Assembly (NCBI GenBank): GCA_020152595.1
Contig: JAIGNY010004056.1
Span: 720,001-784,000 of the forward strand
Origin: Chiridota heheva
Lineage: Eukaryota; Echinodermata; Holothuroidea; Apodida; Chiridotidae
Length of the DNA stretch: 64,000 bases
Direction: 5' to 3'
A program made the position numbers and the translations under genes. This document shows, piece after piece, positions 10,532-22,278 of this stretch. The first letter of the stretch is position 1. Every line of letters starts with the position of its first letter. Below the pieces are notes generated by a model. The model did no database searches. It saw nothing but the letters and a program-made list of their open reading frames with translations, and was not told the DNA's origin.

Positions 10532-13477
10532 CATTGGCGTAGGCAGGTTTTTGTTTGGGGGGCTAACTCATTGGTATGAATTTTGACCCGTGACAGTATC
10601 TAAGCGGAGCGCCACCATGGTTGGCGCGTAGCGTTCAGAGAAATTTTTCCAATAAATGCTGCCCATAAATTGCCGGAAATGGCACTTCCCAGGCCAAAAA
10701 CTTGCAAATTTGAGGCTGTTTTTTTTTTTATTGTTTACAATTTTGCCAGAATTTTGCTGTACATTTTGCCCGAATTCTTGGTTGCCAAAAAAATTGGGGG
10801 AACTGTGCCACCTGCCCCCGTCACATACTTGCCGAAGTACAATTTATTCAAACTCTATTGCGTAGCGATATAGGGGCAGTTTGGGTTGATGCCTCCCGAG
10901 TTTTTATGGGGGAAGGAGGGTGGTACATGTCAAAAGAAGATATTTGTAAAGGAAACAGAAGATCATTGATCACACTTGCACACCTGGCCAATATTTTTGA
11001 CTCCAGAATATTGAAAAATGAGGGGTTGAGTGAGGTGGCATTGTACATACTTGTTACTTGGAGTCGAAAGGTTGGAAGTAAGATTTGACAATCAAACTTA
11101 CCAAATCATAATTTTAGATTCAACCGCCGCGCTGATGTTATGGCAAATCTGTCGATGACTGATTCCACGTCTGGGCAATGGGCCCTATGAATTTGTAATA
11201 GAATAAGTGCCTCCAGTCGGGCTTCCGTCATTATTGACCGAATAGCTGTAAGGGTTCTTTTCATTTTTGAAAAGACTCTCTCGGCCTGTGCAGAAGTCAC
11301 TGGCAAAGTTGCCAGTTGCCAGCAACTGGAGCAACAGTGATATGTTAGGAAACATTTCAGAGCAATGATCCAGGGCACAGACGGATGCAGATGGTCGGGA
11401 CTTGACAGAAACATTTTCCCATTTCTTCCTCCATAACATGTATTCGCCCTTAACAATCATGAAAGGATCTCTGATCAAACTTGCATACACCTCAATACTG
11501 CAATAGCAGGAGTTAAATCATTCCACTGCCTCTCACCGTCAGCTTGTTTGGCGAATTCCATACAATTTGGTACAAGGTAGTTAAGTTTCATAATCTGTTG
11601 TTGATGTGGTCCAAATCTGTGCTTGAGGTCTCCAATAATGGAGTCTATGGCTGGATAAAAAAGTTGACTCTGTAATAGCCTTCGGTGGTGTTGTCCGATG
11701 TTTGAGCATTTGGTCGGTATGAGCTTCTAGCTGCAATGCGTGGTTTTCGCAGTTCCACCTCTATCACATCTTGTGCGACTGATTCTGCCTTTGATACAGG
11801 TCATGGAACTTCCCTTCACTTCGCAATTCTTTAAGAACAGACTGGAGATGGTTTACTAAGGCTAACGCTTGGCATAAATCTCCCCCCACTGTTTGTAAGA
11901 CTCAGGAAACTGGTAGCATCAATCCTGACAGTTTCTCCAAAATGACTTAAGCAACTGCAAATTCTGAGTTGCACACCAATTTTCAAGGCTTTCTGCTTTG
12001 TTTCTGTCGCAAGGTGATGCCCAGCATTTGATTTCCGATAAGGCATCTAGTGTATATTTCAAAAGTTGCATAAATGTTACAACTGCTGTGTGTCGTTCCA
12101 CAGAACGTGTTTCGCACAACGTAATCAGGTGCTTCTTGGTCATGGAAATACCAGTCACTTTCTATGAGGCTCTTCAACAGATTCGTTTTTTTTTGCACTT
12201 GCTTAAAAAGTCGATGAAATTTCTCGCACAACATTGCAGAAACACTCAAATTTAGGCAGTGCATGGCGCAATGAAAATTAAAGGCCAATGGAGCTGCCTT
12301 TTTTATTGTTGCTGAAGCACCAACCCGTTCACTGGCCATGGCTCCTGCCCCATCATAGCCTTGTCCCACACAAAGAGACAGATTCAAACCGAGCTCACAA
12401 ATCTTTCTTAGCAACGTTTCTCCAATAGCTTTGCCACTCAACTTGGTTTCATTATGCTCAATTTCACCAGGATTATTAGATTTGATGTCAGAAATCAAGT
12501 CCAATACCATTACCGTGTCCTCATGCAATCTCCAAACTCCAGAATCGCTAGGTGAAACATATCTTATAACAATTGCCAGTTGTTCCCTTTTTTGGCGATC
12601 CAATGTTTCATCAGCTATGATAGACCAGAACTGTGCTTTTTTGATGTTAGCAACAACACTTTCCCTAATCATGTCACCAGCAACGCAAATAGGTTCATTT
12701 TGAATCAAGGATGATAGGTAGGTTGCATTAGCATGGGAAGTTTTAAGTGGTCCTTCAAAAGTAAATCCCCACTACGAAGTCGAAAATGAAGTAACCCTAA
12801 AATTTCCGTCTTTTTCTGTTCCGCCATCCTATTTTTTGGACTGTAAACATATATAAAAAATGTGTGTTTGCCTCACCCACACCGACGATAACAAATAGCT
12901 TTATAAAACTCGTGGAACTAAGCCTATATTAAAGACGATAGAAGAACAACAAATGGTCACTTATGTATACATATCATTAATATATTTACTGGACTGGGCA
13001 TACATTACCTTCATCCGTGTTTTCCCTTTTCCTTTTTGAAAAACCATATGCAAAAAGTGACATTTTCAAAATTCAAGTTCAACCGAACTTAATTACCGCC
13101 TTCAGAGTTTGGACAAATTGATTTCTATTTGTGGAAAGTTTTGAGCAAAATAATGGGGCACTTGTAGTACTTTGTTATCGCAAAGCAGTAGCACAATGGC
13201 GCCATCTTCCATCGTCATCGCGTAAGAACAGGCTTGGCAAGTTCACGGCTCTTGACAAATTAAAAATTGCGTCAAAATTTCATTTAAAATTTGAATTATT
13301 TTTTGTTTTGTTTTACAGGGATACAACGAATTTACATTACAGGGAATGCAGGGAGATTCGCATTTCATGTATGCGCATCTGTACGATACATAGGCATATA
13401 GGTGTAATTTATTTTTTGTAAATATGGGATTGGGGGGGGCCATGGCCCCCGTGGCCCCCCCTCTGGCTACGCCAGTG
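10532..13477 (-). mobile_element. hAT DNA transposon, 2946 bp, complete ends
   Basis: The left end CATTGGCGTAGGCAG and the right end (reverse complement CACTGGCGTAGCCAG) form imperfect terminal inverted repeats, and both ends abut the 8-bp duplication GTCAGCCA. Poly-G/poly-C tracts lie just inside the right end. The element carries a minus-strand transposase pseudogene. It interrupts the gypsy gag gene, so it arrived later than the gypsy copy. Confidence 0.95.
11109..12827 (-). pseudogene. hAT transposase (ZMYM1/DUF4371-like), broken
   Basis: The longest intact part, 12708-11983, contains AQFWSIIADETLDRQKREQL, the start of the DUF4371 RNase-H-like transposase core. It also contains LCVGQGYDGAGAMASERVGA and FNFHCAMHCLNLSVS, with the conserved His/Cys region. 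The C-terminal dimerisation domain is at 11330-11150: LATLPVTSAQAERVFSKMKR followed by ARLEALILLQIHR. The ATG at 12827 opens a related N-terminal stretch but loses frame near 12750. At least three shifts or stops separate the parts. An N-terminal zinc finger, usual in autonomous relatives, was not found. Confidence 0.88.
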
Positions 13478-13485
13478 GTCAGCCA
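13478..13485. repeat. hAT target-site duplication, right copy
   Basis: GTCAGCCA repeats the eight bases at 10524-10531. Removing the element and one copy rejoins the gypsy gag sequence. Confidence 0.95.
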
Positions 13486-13583
13486 TCACATTATCACTTT
13501 TCTCTCTCTCAATCAAAATTTAATAACTCTTTCCCTTCCAACCCCAACTCCCTTCCCGTTTTAAGATAGTCGTCGAAATTCAT
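13486..13583 (-). pseudogene. Gypsy gag N-terminus, cut off by hAT
   Basis: From an ATG at 13583 the minus strand reads MNFDDYLKTGRELGLEGKEL, then meets stops and runs into the target duplication. The YLKTGRELGLEGKEL block resembles the start of gag in this gypsy family. It continues in sense after the hAT insert into the charged segment at 10520-10440. Its position confirms that the hAT element landed within gag. Confidence 0.65.
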
Positions 13584-14272
13584 GTTCTCTACTTTTAACA
13601 ATCACAATCAAAATTGTTGGATCTGAGTTTACCAAATAATACGAGTTAAATAATTGCTAGAAATTTAAAGCACGGAAAACAAAACAAAGAACTCCTTCTT
13701 TCTCTCGTGGATAGAGAGGAAACGTAAACATCCTGGACAAGCCCCCAAGTGTCACAAGATGGACATAGTTTCCCACCCTGGGCTTTCCAGAGCCACAAAG
13801 AAAAGTCTTGAGTCCTTCTGTTTTGCTTTACTTGCCAAATATATTACTCTGTATCATCTATAAAACACTCTCACATTAAAAGATAACATTAACAACAATA
13901 ACAATAGTTAAAATAAATAACTACGTTGTAACCTCGATGAGCTTGCGCTGTAGTATGCTTTGTGCGTGTGTGTTTGCTTGTTCTGTTTTATTGCTTGGTT
14001 CCTTGCGTCAGTTACAAGTTGTATTACGCCATCCCTTTTAGCTACCTTAATAAAATCTCAGAAATATTACCCTTAACTTAGGTGCATTGACCAGGGGCAC
14101 CGAAGTATTTGATGAGCCTGTGACAGAGATGCCCCTTTGAAAGTTTAATGCAATTATTGAATTGTAATTTAATAATTTAAATGTAATTATTTAAGTTCTT
14201 GAAGCTTGAAAACATTGAAATCCATTCACTTACAAATCCTATACATAGTACATTGCAGTTGTATACATTTAA
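13584..14272. other. No gene seen; probable gypsy leader
   Basis: This AT-rich sequence lies upstream of gag on the minus strand and should contain the gypsy leader and LTR. No primer-binding site or repeat matching the other side was recognised. Confidence 0.35.
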
Positions 14273-14350
14273 TGTCGTATAATAGGAAATTTCGCTTCGA
14301 AAGACCTAATTCTGTAGATGTGGAGCACCATTATTATAGTTGAAAGTTGG
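14273..14350 (+). repeat. Direct repeat A, possible LTR start
   Basis: The 78 bp beginning TGTCGTATAAT match 16462-16539 in the same orientation at about three quarters identity. Shared blocks are GAAAGACC/CAATTCTGTAGAT, GGAGC.CCAT and TTGAAAGTTG. After that the two copies diverge. Confidence 0.6.
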
Positions 14351-16461
14351 TTTAATACACTAGTTGCCGTCTAGTTTTTACAATCATACTCGTGGTTAAG
14401 TGTGAGAATAAAGCCCTCGCAGCTTTGTATTTTAAAATTTCATTAGCTGTTCTGCTGACCATAGGTTGTGGCTTAGTTTTAAAATCACAAGTGCTTCTTT
14501 TCAAAGGTGGTCTTAAAATGAATGATGCCCGACCTCAATCAACATAACCAGGTGGGTGGTGGTTTAGTTCAGTCCATTGTGTTTTCTCTTTAATTTCTTT
14601 ATTTTGTAAAACAACATTAATTAAGTTGTTGTGGACCCTAATTCATTCATTGGTTGGCAACTCTCTCTTGCTGGTATCATTGTTTAATTCAAAATTATTT
14701 TGCAATGGATGAAGTCCTTACCGGTTGAAATGCGTATAAGATATAAAATACTTGTTCTTGTTTTTAAATGTATCCATAAAATGGCCCCCTTCAAAAGTTA
14801 AAAATCAAAAGTCTGTTATCTTAATTAAGATAAAGTGGTCTCACTATTTGCTAGGGCAGTAAGTTTGTGGTTATGAATAAGAAAAATTTGCTGGAACAAA
14901 TTTGTTTTTTTATTTTAGTAAGGTAGGAGGACAAGTCATGTTTGTCAACCTTTGCAGCTCTGCATGCTAGATACAGTAGTTGATAAGTTTTAGAATGATT
15001 TCGTGCAATACCCAGAGCAAACTGGCAAAAAAGGTTTTGAAATTTCAGTTCTTGAAGTTACTTGTGTTAAGTTTGTGATACATAAGAACCCACATACTTG
15101 GTATGCTGTGATATTTGTGAGCCTAGCCAACGTACATGCTGAATTTAGAACAAAATACCTAATGCAATTATCAAGGTTTTCTCAAATGTAAAAAGGTTTT
15201 GGGGCTATGTATTCATGTTTTATCTGAAAGTGAAATGTGTTTTTGAGATATAAGATTTTGTGAAAAAAGTTGTCAACTGCCATTATTGTCAGGGAGAGTA
15301 AATTACTTTAGTTTTGAAGGAAAGTTGCAAGTTGTAATATTGTTCAAGTATCATCAGCACAGATGTGATGTACACGTATTTGAGATATGATAAGGACTTT
15401 GATTATGACTTAAAACAAACCACGAGAGTAGCCATTTAGATAATTCGAATCCAAAATATTTTGATAGTGTATTCAAGTTAAGTATTGCTGGTGAGTTGAT
15501 ATTTGTTCATATGTTTATCAATTGGAACCGCATTAAACATTTGTGTGGTTTATTATGCAAATTATTCTGAAATAGCCTTGTTTAAATGTTATATATTACA
15601 AGAAAGGTTCAATATTTGTATCTCCCAGTTTATCGCTTGTTATGTATTATAAGGTTATTCGAGAGAGGCTATGCGAACATACTGCTGTGAAAATGTGAAA
15701 TCCCATGCTAGAAATATTATGAATGTCTTATTCTATATCATTAGTGAAATGCATGGACGAGAAACAAGTTAATTATTTGTATCTTAAGTTATGAAAATGC
15801 TAACTGAAGAGTATTTGAAAATTGTAGTTGAGCTCAAAGCAAGTCATTTAGAGATCCTTATTTTGAGAGTAAGGTAAATTTTGGAATTTGGTGAAATGCC
15901 AGCAATCCTAATGATATATCAAGTACGAATAGAATTACGATTAAAGGATTTTTTCAAAAGTTTTTGACGCATATGCCTGCTTAGGTGGTGGGCGATAAAA
16001 CAGTTTGTCTTCCTTCCCACTAATCACTTTGTTTTCAAATGTCTGGTCGTTTTTTAAGTGCTTATTGAGCTGTTTAGTAAAGCGTTTCTTCCCAGACTTC
16101 AAGCTATTCAGATTACTGCTATTGTTCACTACAGATCACTACTGTTGGTTGTGCGAGATATTTCCTAGCCAAGAGAGTTTTCCCCAGAGTTATGAGGATT
16201 TGAAAGAGAGATTGACATTGTCTAAAATTAATCAAACTATGTCTTTATATCTGTATATGGTAAATGTTTTGAGAAAAATGTATGGTCAAATAAGAGTTTA
16301 CTAGAATGAATTACCGTTTACCTAAATAGGTGAAATGTGTTTAGGGAAAAAGTTTCAGAGTTTGTTGACATGTATATAAGTTAATAAGTTTGTTTTATTC
16401 TGATGAGCTCTTTCTGAAAGTCAAAATTCAAATAGAATTTCACTTTTTTAATTGTGAGGGG
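14351..16461. other. No gene seen
   Basis: A long AT-rich stretch without a recognisable coding region, RNA or transposon protein. Weak open frames near 15003-15191 and 15941-16304 show no domain. Confidence 0.5.
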
Positions 16462-17332
16462 TGTCGTATAATAATAAGTTTGGCTTAGAAAGACCCAATT
16501 CTGTAGATTGGGAGCGCCATCATTCTATTTGAAAGTTGCGAAGAGATTTGAGTTCTAACGGTAATTATTTAAGTTACATTTTGTGTCAAATGAAGTTATT
16601 CGGTTAACGTTACAATGCCAGGTTTATTTTTACCAAATTTTCAGAAACATAGGGCACCTGTTTTATCTCGTGTAACCTAGAACTCTGATTGTTTTAAAGT
16701 TTCTTCCATTGGACTTAGTGATTAAGACCAAGATGTTAGACTTTCATTGGTTTTTAGTTTGTGCATATTCGTTGTGCTCTGTGCTGATTGGCTAATCAAA
16801 GAATAGGCGTATCACAACTAGTTTCAGTCCAAATTCAGCGTTCACGCTGATAGGATCTGACAGGGGGTCTGTTTAGGAGGTCAAAAAGTACGGAAGCAAA
16901 AATGGTGACTTGAATTTTTGAGAATCAGATATTCGTTCTTTAAAAGGGACTTTGAAATAATTGAAGACATGGAAAACTTTGGAAAGGAAAATGGAACAAG
17001 TATTTAGTAGAAATCATGGACTTTAACGAAAACTTTACTGAATTTTGATAACTACAGGTAGTTTCTGGACGTAGTGAGTTCCAAACGAAAGGAGTTTCTG
17101 AACGAAGTAATACATCTTGAACGATCAGATATGTGTTGAAGAACGTGAAAAAGAATAAAAATGTTGAAACTCAAATCTATTGTTTAGTTGTTTTTTAGTT
17201 ATATTCGAGTAGGAGCAAAACGGTGAAAATTCGATGCTCTGGACAAAACGAACTGCGAATCCCAATAAATATGATACGATAACCCCTATGTTAGGACTTG
17301 AAAAATACAGCAGGATTGCCCCATTTATAACA
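16462..17332 (+). mobile_element. Candidate solo or 5' LTR
   Basis: The segment begins TGTCGTATAA and ends ATTTATAACA, that is TG...CA as LTRs do, with an AATAAA signal near 17264. It is followed at once by TGGCGCCA (17333-17340), which resembles a tRNA primer-binding site of gypsy-type elements. Its first 78 bp recur at 14273. No gag sequence follows, so the interior may be lost. The assignment rests on structure only. Confidence 0.35.
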
Positions 17333-17340
17333 TGGCGCCA

Positions 17341-17900
17341 GTGCCAGGATATGCAAGGGAATCAAATTCCGCCTATATTCAAACCATACGTGTAGTAATC
17401 GGGGACCAGGGGCACCTGCCCCCACTTTTTCGAAAACTGACTGTAAACGGGCGGGACCGGCGTCATGGCGCGTGGGTTGTTTGTCCACCCCTAAGGTACA
17501 ACCCACCTTTTCAAATCTCGATTTTGACACCATAAACTCTTAACTTGTCAGGATCTAAACATGCCAACACATCCCGTATCTTCTAGGAAGTATAATAAAC
17601 GAATATTTGCTCCCAAAAAGGATTTAGCTTGTGCTCAAGCAACAATAAAACCAGTGAAAACTTATATATGAAGATATCAGAATTCTTTATTGAGATGTGG
17701 TTTCAAAACATTCAATTAATACAAGGATGGTTACAGATCAACACAATTTGTATTCATGCAATGCATCAGGAAACAGTTTATGTTGTTTCTATGGAATCTA
17801 AAATGATTCAACTTTCGATCAACTCAATTTGTGACTTGACATTGAATTTGTTATACAGGACCAAAAACAAACGACAGAAAATGTTTAACAAAAACTTAAA
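17341..17900. other. No gene seen
   Basis: Non-coding by inspection. It contains phrases such as CAGGGGCACCTGCCCC that are shared with other repeat-like parts of the window. The plus-strand frame through 17629-18081 shows no domain. Confidence 0.4.
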
Positions 17901-18104
17901 TTACTTAATGGGTCTATATTTAATTACCATTCGCGCAACAATACTAGACTCCTTCTCTAATGTTGCGCCGAGCACTCCTCCTGTCCTCGATGATCCATGT
18001 CTCCAGGGGGTATCCAGTTCCAAGCTTAACATGCTCCTTTGCAGGGAAGCCATGGCAGGTGGAGGAAGGGGGAGGTCGTAGTTGTTCTCACAGTAAGCGA
18101 TCAT
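17901..18104 (-). CDS. Unrecognised 67-residue frame, possible terminal exon
   Basis: I do not recognise this product. The frame is unusually protein-like for this AT-rich stretch: it starts MIAYCENNYDLPLPPPAMAS, then has mixed polar and hydrophobic residues and a stop at 17901. The ATG follows an AAG preceded by a pyrimidine-bearing stretch on the minus strand, so it could be a 3'-terminal exon with a splice acceptor at about 18105. No partner exon was found upstream. It may equally be a chance frame. Confidence 0.2.
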   Translation of the reverse strand: MIAYCENNYDLPLPPPAMASLQRSMLSLELDTPWRHGSSRTGGVLGATLEKESSIVARMVIKYRPIK

Positions 18105-18445
18105 CTTTAGTTATTTAAAGCAAAGAATGTCCACAGGAACACACTAACACATTGAAGTCTTTCACGAAGATTAACTTAACTTAAACAGGTTAATATTATA
18201 GTTCACAACTGCTGCAAGCTGGAGGGTGAGGAACTGTCCTCGCTGATAGTAGTTGGCTACAGAACACATCTTCAAATCTGACTGACTGCACAAATATCAG
18301 CTTAACTTCTCACAGGCTACGTATTGTAACTGCCCTCTCTAAAGTACTTCTCTTAATAGACTATTACACTCTCCAAGTCAGTTGTCCGTAGTCAGTTATA
18401 GTCCATATTATAGGAGTAACATTTACCGTAGCTAGCTATGGTGAC
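18105..18445. other. No gene seen
   Basis: AT-rich sequence without recognisable coding or structural features. Confidence 0.4.
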
Positions 18446-19027
18446 TTAAAGCAATATTCCCATGTTCTTTCTTAGCGTTTCACAAAAAAATAGGGAAAAA
18501 CTTTAGAAACAACTTATTACAAAAATTATTTTGATATGTTATTCCTACTAGGAGATATTCAAATTTTAAGGTTTACAAACAATGTAAATAAACGAATAGG
18601 AAAAGGCTTATTATGACATCAAAGCAATGCAATCTCTCACATAGGTTAGGTATTTCATTAAAATGTATCATCCTTTTCATTTGTAAAACCTGCTAGCAAA
18701 ATAGATTGATCAAAGTTAGATATTTATATACATTACCAAATATACCCTACTTCAATAACTTTTGGAAAATTGATTCTAATCATACAGAAACCAATTAACG
18801 TTCACAGAAATACATCAATATTTGCAATGAAATTGTCTCTATGACATCATCAAACATGAATTCATCATACTGTACAAAAACATTAACATACAATTGGGAA
18901 TTTTTTAAGATCCATATCTCCTGAATGGAACATGATATCAACCTGATTGTTGTACCAAATTGGCTCTATACAGAAGTATGATCTTTAAAATAAAATTTCA
19001 CAAGAAAACATGGGAATATTTCTTTAA
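18446..19027. mobile_element. MITE with TTAA target duplications
   Basis: TTAA at 18446-18449 is followed by AGCAATATTCCCATGTT. The right end reads AACATGGGAATATTTCT followed by TTAA at 19024-19027. The two ends are inverted repeats of about 17 bp with one mismatch. The 570-bp interior codes for nothing. TTAA duplications are used by piggyBac and Kolobok transposases, so this is likely a non-autonomous relative of one of them. Confidence 0.75.
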
Positions 19028-20170
19028 AAGATAAACAGATGATGCCAGAGTGATTGCTTTGTTAAGGAGAAATTTCAGCTCCTTACATAACAAAAGTGTT
19101 CCTTTCTGAAAATGAAAAGTAATCCTCAATTACTGTCAAAAAGTGCCCTCACTTGGTTTTCTGCCCTTTGCCCGAGTTCCTTCCGACACCCTACTGCCTC
19201 TGTGTTTGTATGACCTACGGTTATAAAATGGACGTGTTTTATTTTATTTATTTTGTATTATGACTTCAGGGGTTTTACCCAAAGTCTTAGTAGGACTTAT
19301 AATATACAGGGGCGTAGCCAGATGGGAGCAGGGGTTTGCACCTCAGAGGCCCTGTCCCCCTGTTGCCCCCAAATGAAATTCAAACACTAATCTCCCCCGT
19401 AAAAATGTAACCCTGCCCCACTTTTGCCCCTTCCCTCAAATACAAAAGGTAAATAATATAAATTATTTTTCTAAATTTGAAGCAACAGCTTTTTTAGATA
19501 AAATTTGTTGGTGACTTTTATCAAATGCATGTTGGCTTCACTCTCCATCACAGCGGCCAAGAAACTTAGCCTTCAGCCTTGATGTATTTTTATGGTCGGT
19601 CTCTGACAAGTCATTTGCTCCATTCCCAAAACCATCGCAACCCTTTGTTCAACGAAGGCTGCAAAGCTGCCATAAAGAACAAGAAAAAGCCCTTGGAATT
19701 TTAAAAACAACTTACCACTCACAACGTCACCCCCTCCCTTCTCTTCCCAGGTACACTTTTACTAAATGTGGTAAATCGTGCAGACCATCAACCGAAAAAA
19801 ATACACGCAGTTGGACAGGTTTGTTGGTAACTGCAGTATGAAATTATACAATTTTAATACCAGCAGTATAAAAGAAGTCAATTTTGATACCTAAAGTATA
19901 AGTATTCAACAAAAATATTGTAAAAATGGACCAAGAGTACAAAATTAACAAAGTAACACCTCATTTTTGGGACCTGTACTACGAAAATTTTGATACTAAA
20001 ATACAAAATGTAGTAATTATTATTATTATTATTGTTTTACTAAAAAAAGACACCTGTACCACGAAAATGGTGCAAAAAGGCACCTGCTCGAGCGGCACAT
20101 GTAGAAGTGCCCCTTCCCCTCCCCCCCCCCATCTCCCCCTCCGATCTACCTCTCGCTACGTTTTTTAATA
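19028..20170. other. No gene; transposon-end-like sequence
   Basis: CAGGGGCGTAGCCAG at 19308-19322 resembles the end of hAT-type elements such as the one at 10532, and a CTCTCGCTACG-like sequence near 20150 could be a decayed opposite end. No target duplication was found to confirm an element. An ATT microsatellite lies near 20017. Confidence 0.35.
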
Positions 20171-20270
20171 GGCAAAATGGCGTCTAACGGGGGTTAATTG
20201 TGGGAATGACAGGACAAAACTGCGCTTTAACGCAAAAAGGGTTTACGTGGAATTTGATTTCAAACCACGC
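20171..20270 (-). repeat. Dispersed repeat, copy B
   Basis: This is the inverted partner of 5974-6071. It reads GGCAAAATGGCGTCTAACGG at the left and ends AAACCACGC. Confidence 0.75.
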
Positions 20271-20864
20271 CTCTTTCTCCCGTCACCGCACTTGTAAGCT
20301 TTATTAAAACAGAGCGAGGAATAGTATGTATCCACGTGGGTGTGTAATATGGTGTTTGTTAACATCGACCAGTCTAAGACTGTCCGGCTAGACCAGAGAA
20401 CCGCCATGACGACGGAACGTCGATGAATCTTGCGCCATGATTATATCATTACTGAAACTCGATTTTGCCACAGAGTCATATTGCCCAATGCAAGGTTGGC
20501 GAAAATACTCTTTACCCTCGTCTTATATCTGGCAACTCTATCGTATCAAGGGTAAGCAAGGTATGTGTTTTCTTGTGATTGTAGAAGTGTACTTAACAGA
20601 GAAAGCATGTCTTTCACACTATAAACCGACCTCGAGTATGCAACCCATAAATAAAAAGATCAATAAAATATTACTATTCAAACAAAGTTTACAAGGTGTA
20701 AAAGTTTTATGTTAAAAATTAAAAGGCCGACACCGAACGCCAACGACGACAGGACGTTCCCTTTGCTTCATTCCTGCTTCTCAGGCGGGACAAAATCAAC
20801 ATGAAGCCAAACTATAAGATAAATTTATGAAGAAAAAACGTTACATACATATACGTACGTATGA
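20271..20864. other. No gene seen
   Basis: No domain or RNA was recognised. The open frame at 20437-20715 has no recognisable family. Confidence 0.4.
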
Positions 20865-20900
20865 TGATGAAGTAATAAGCCAATTTGTTTTACGTTCCAC

Positions 20901-22276
20901 TCAATTAATCAATCGCCTAAGCCTAGCGGCCCTTGACGCAGTCCTCAGGATCATTGAATAGGATGTGTCTGGCTGAGGTTTTTGAAGTAGAGTTCGGGAC
21001 CACCCTGCAGTAGCCAGATCGGATGCAGACAATCCACTCCAAATTTTCAGGCCATCCATCCACCTGGCACGAGGGCGCCCAGCATATCCTCTGGTACCAG
21101 AATGAAGGCCTGGCTTCATGGGGGCAAGGCCTTTACGAACACAATGTCCATGCCACTTAGCTTGCTGCTCCAGGATTATGTCAGATAAAAAAATCCATTA
21201 TCTCCAATCAGATGTTGTAGGTGGTCATTGGAAATTTTGTCAGACCATGTTAGTCCAAGCAGGCGCCGCCAGATAGTTCTTCCTAATGCATCAAGAGCTG
21301 CCAGGTCATTTTTTTTTCATAGTCCAGGTTGATGCACCATATGTAAGTCTGGCCGTAACAAGGGACCTAATGAGAAGCATCTTCACCTTTAAGTCAATGT
21401 GAGTGGATTTTATGTAACTACACTGGTTAATGCTCTGCTTTACCATTGCAATGCGGCTTCGTATTTTTGCAGAATCATCAGTGTTGTAGGACAGGACTGA
21501 GCCAAGGTAGCGGAATAAAGTGACACGTTTAATAGCAGCACCAGTGTATGAAATTGAGAGGTTATCCAGTGTGGGCTGTATTGCCATGTACTCGGTTTTA
21601 TCAGGGTGTAGTTGGAGACCATATTGCGAAGCAATGACACCAAGCGACAGTAGCTGGATTTCTGCATCATTAGCACTTAGTGCCAGGAGTGCAATATCAT
21701 CTGCATATCGTAGTTCATTGGTAGTGAAGCCCTTAACATCTGGAGGTACAAGATCTTCAGTTGCCTGAGTCCATTCACGCATCATTGCCTCTGTGTAAAG
21801 GTTGAAAATAGTTGGTGAGAGAGGACATCCTTGCCGCTCTCCAACTGGTGTCTTGAACATTGGTGTACTTAAACCTTTCCATGTCAGGGTGCCCTTAGCT
21901 CTGGAGTAAAGGTTAGCAATAAGGTGAAGCACATCTGCAGGGGCATTGAAGTCTTGGAGTACGTCTAACATCTTTGTGTGGATGACACTGTCAAATGCTT
22001 TTTTTAAATCAATAAATGTGACGTGTAGGGGCTTCTTCGCTGCAATATGAGCTTCAGCCATAAGTTTAAAGCGAAATATAGCATCAGTTGTAGATCTGCC
22101 AGAAATGAAACCGCATTGGTTGAGGCTGACTTCAACGTTGGCAATAGCTTGCAGTTTATTGAGGAGGAGATACAAAACTATTTTACTGTTGTTTTGAGCT
22201 GTGTTGCGCTTCGGTTGCACTCTTCAAGAGCTCTGCCTATATTGCTGAATTACATCATTTTTGGGGTCTCTAACTG
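20901..22276 (-). pseudogene. LINE reverse transcriptase, 3' half of ORF2
   Basis: A 304-residue frame at 21306-22220 is intact. It contains NQCGFISGRSTTDAIF, the VTFIDLKKAFDSV motif (first catalytic Asp), VGERQGCPLSPTIFNLY and LRYADDIALLAL with the catalytic Asp pair. The YGASTW block marks its end. A frame break then leads to a C-terminal part with GRPRARWMDGLKIWSGLS and RAARLRRLIN, typical of this LINE family. The 5' half of the gene lies beyond the inserted LINE. Confidence 0.9.
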
Positions 22277-22278
22277 AT

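Larger units (their letters stand above)
8036..13583 (-). mobile_element. Truncated Gmr1-like Ty3/gypsy retrotransposon, split by a hAT element
   Basis: Read on the minus strand, the order is gag start (13583), zinc knuckle (about 9728), protease (about 9400-9130) and integrase (about 8930-8036). The protease runs through a short linker directly into the integrase zinc finger with no reverse transcriptase between them. That order is typical of the Gmr1 group of gypsy elements known from deuterostomes. The reverse transcriptase and RNase H expected after integrase are missing. Stops and frameshifts are frequent, so the copy is dead. A hAT transposon occupies 10532-13477 inside gag. No LTR was recognised at either end. 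Confidence 0.8.

Noticed and set aside
17629-18081. 150-residue plus-strand frame
   Set aside because: No recognisable domain, composition typical of AT-rich non-coding DNA, and antisense to a somewhat better candidate.
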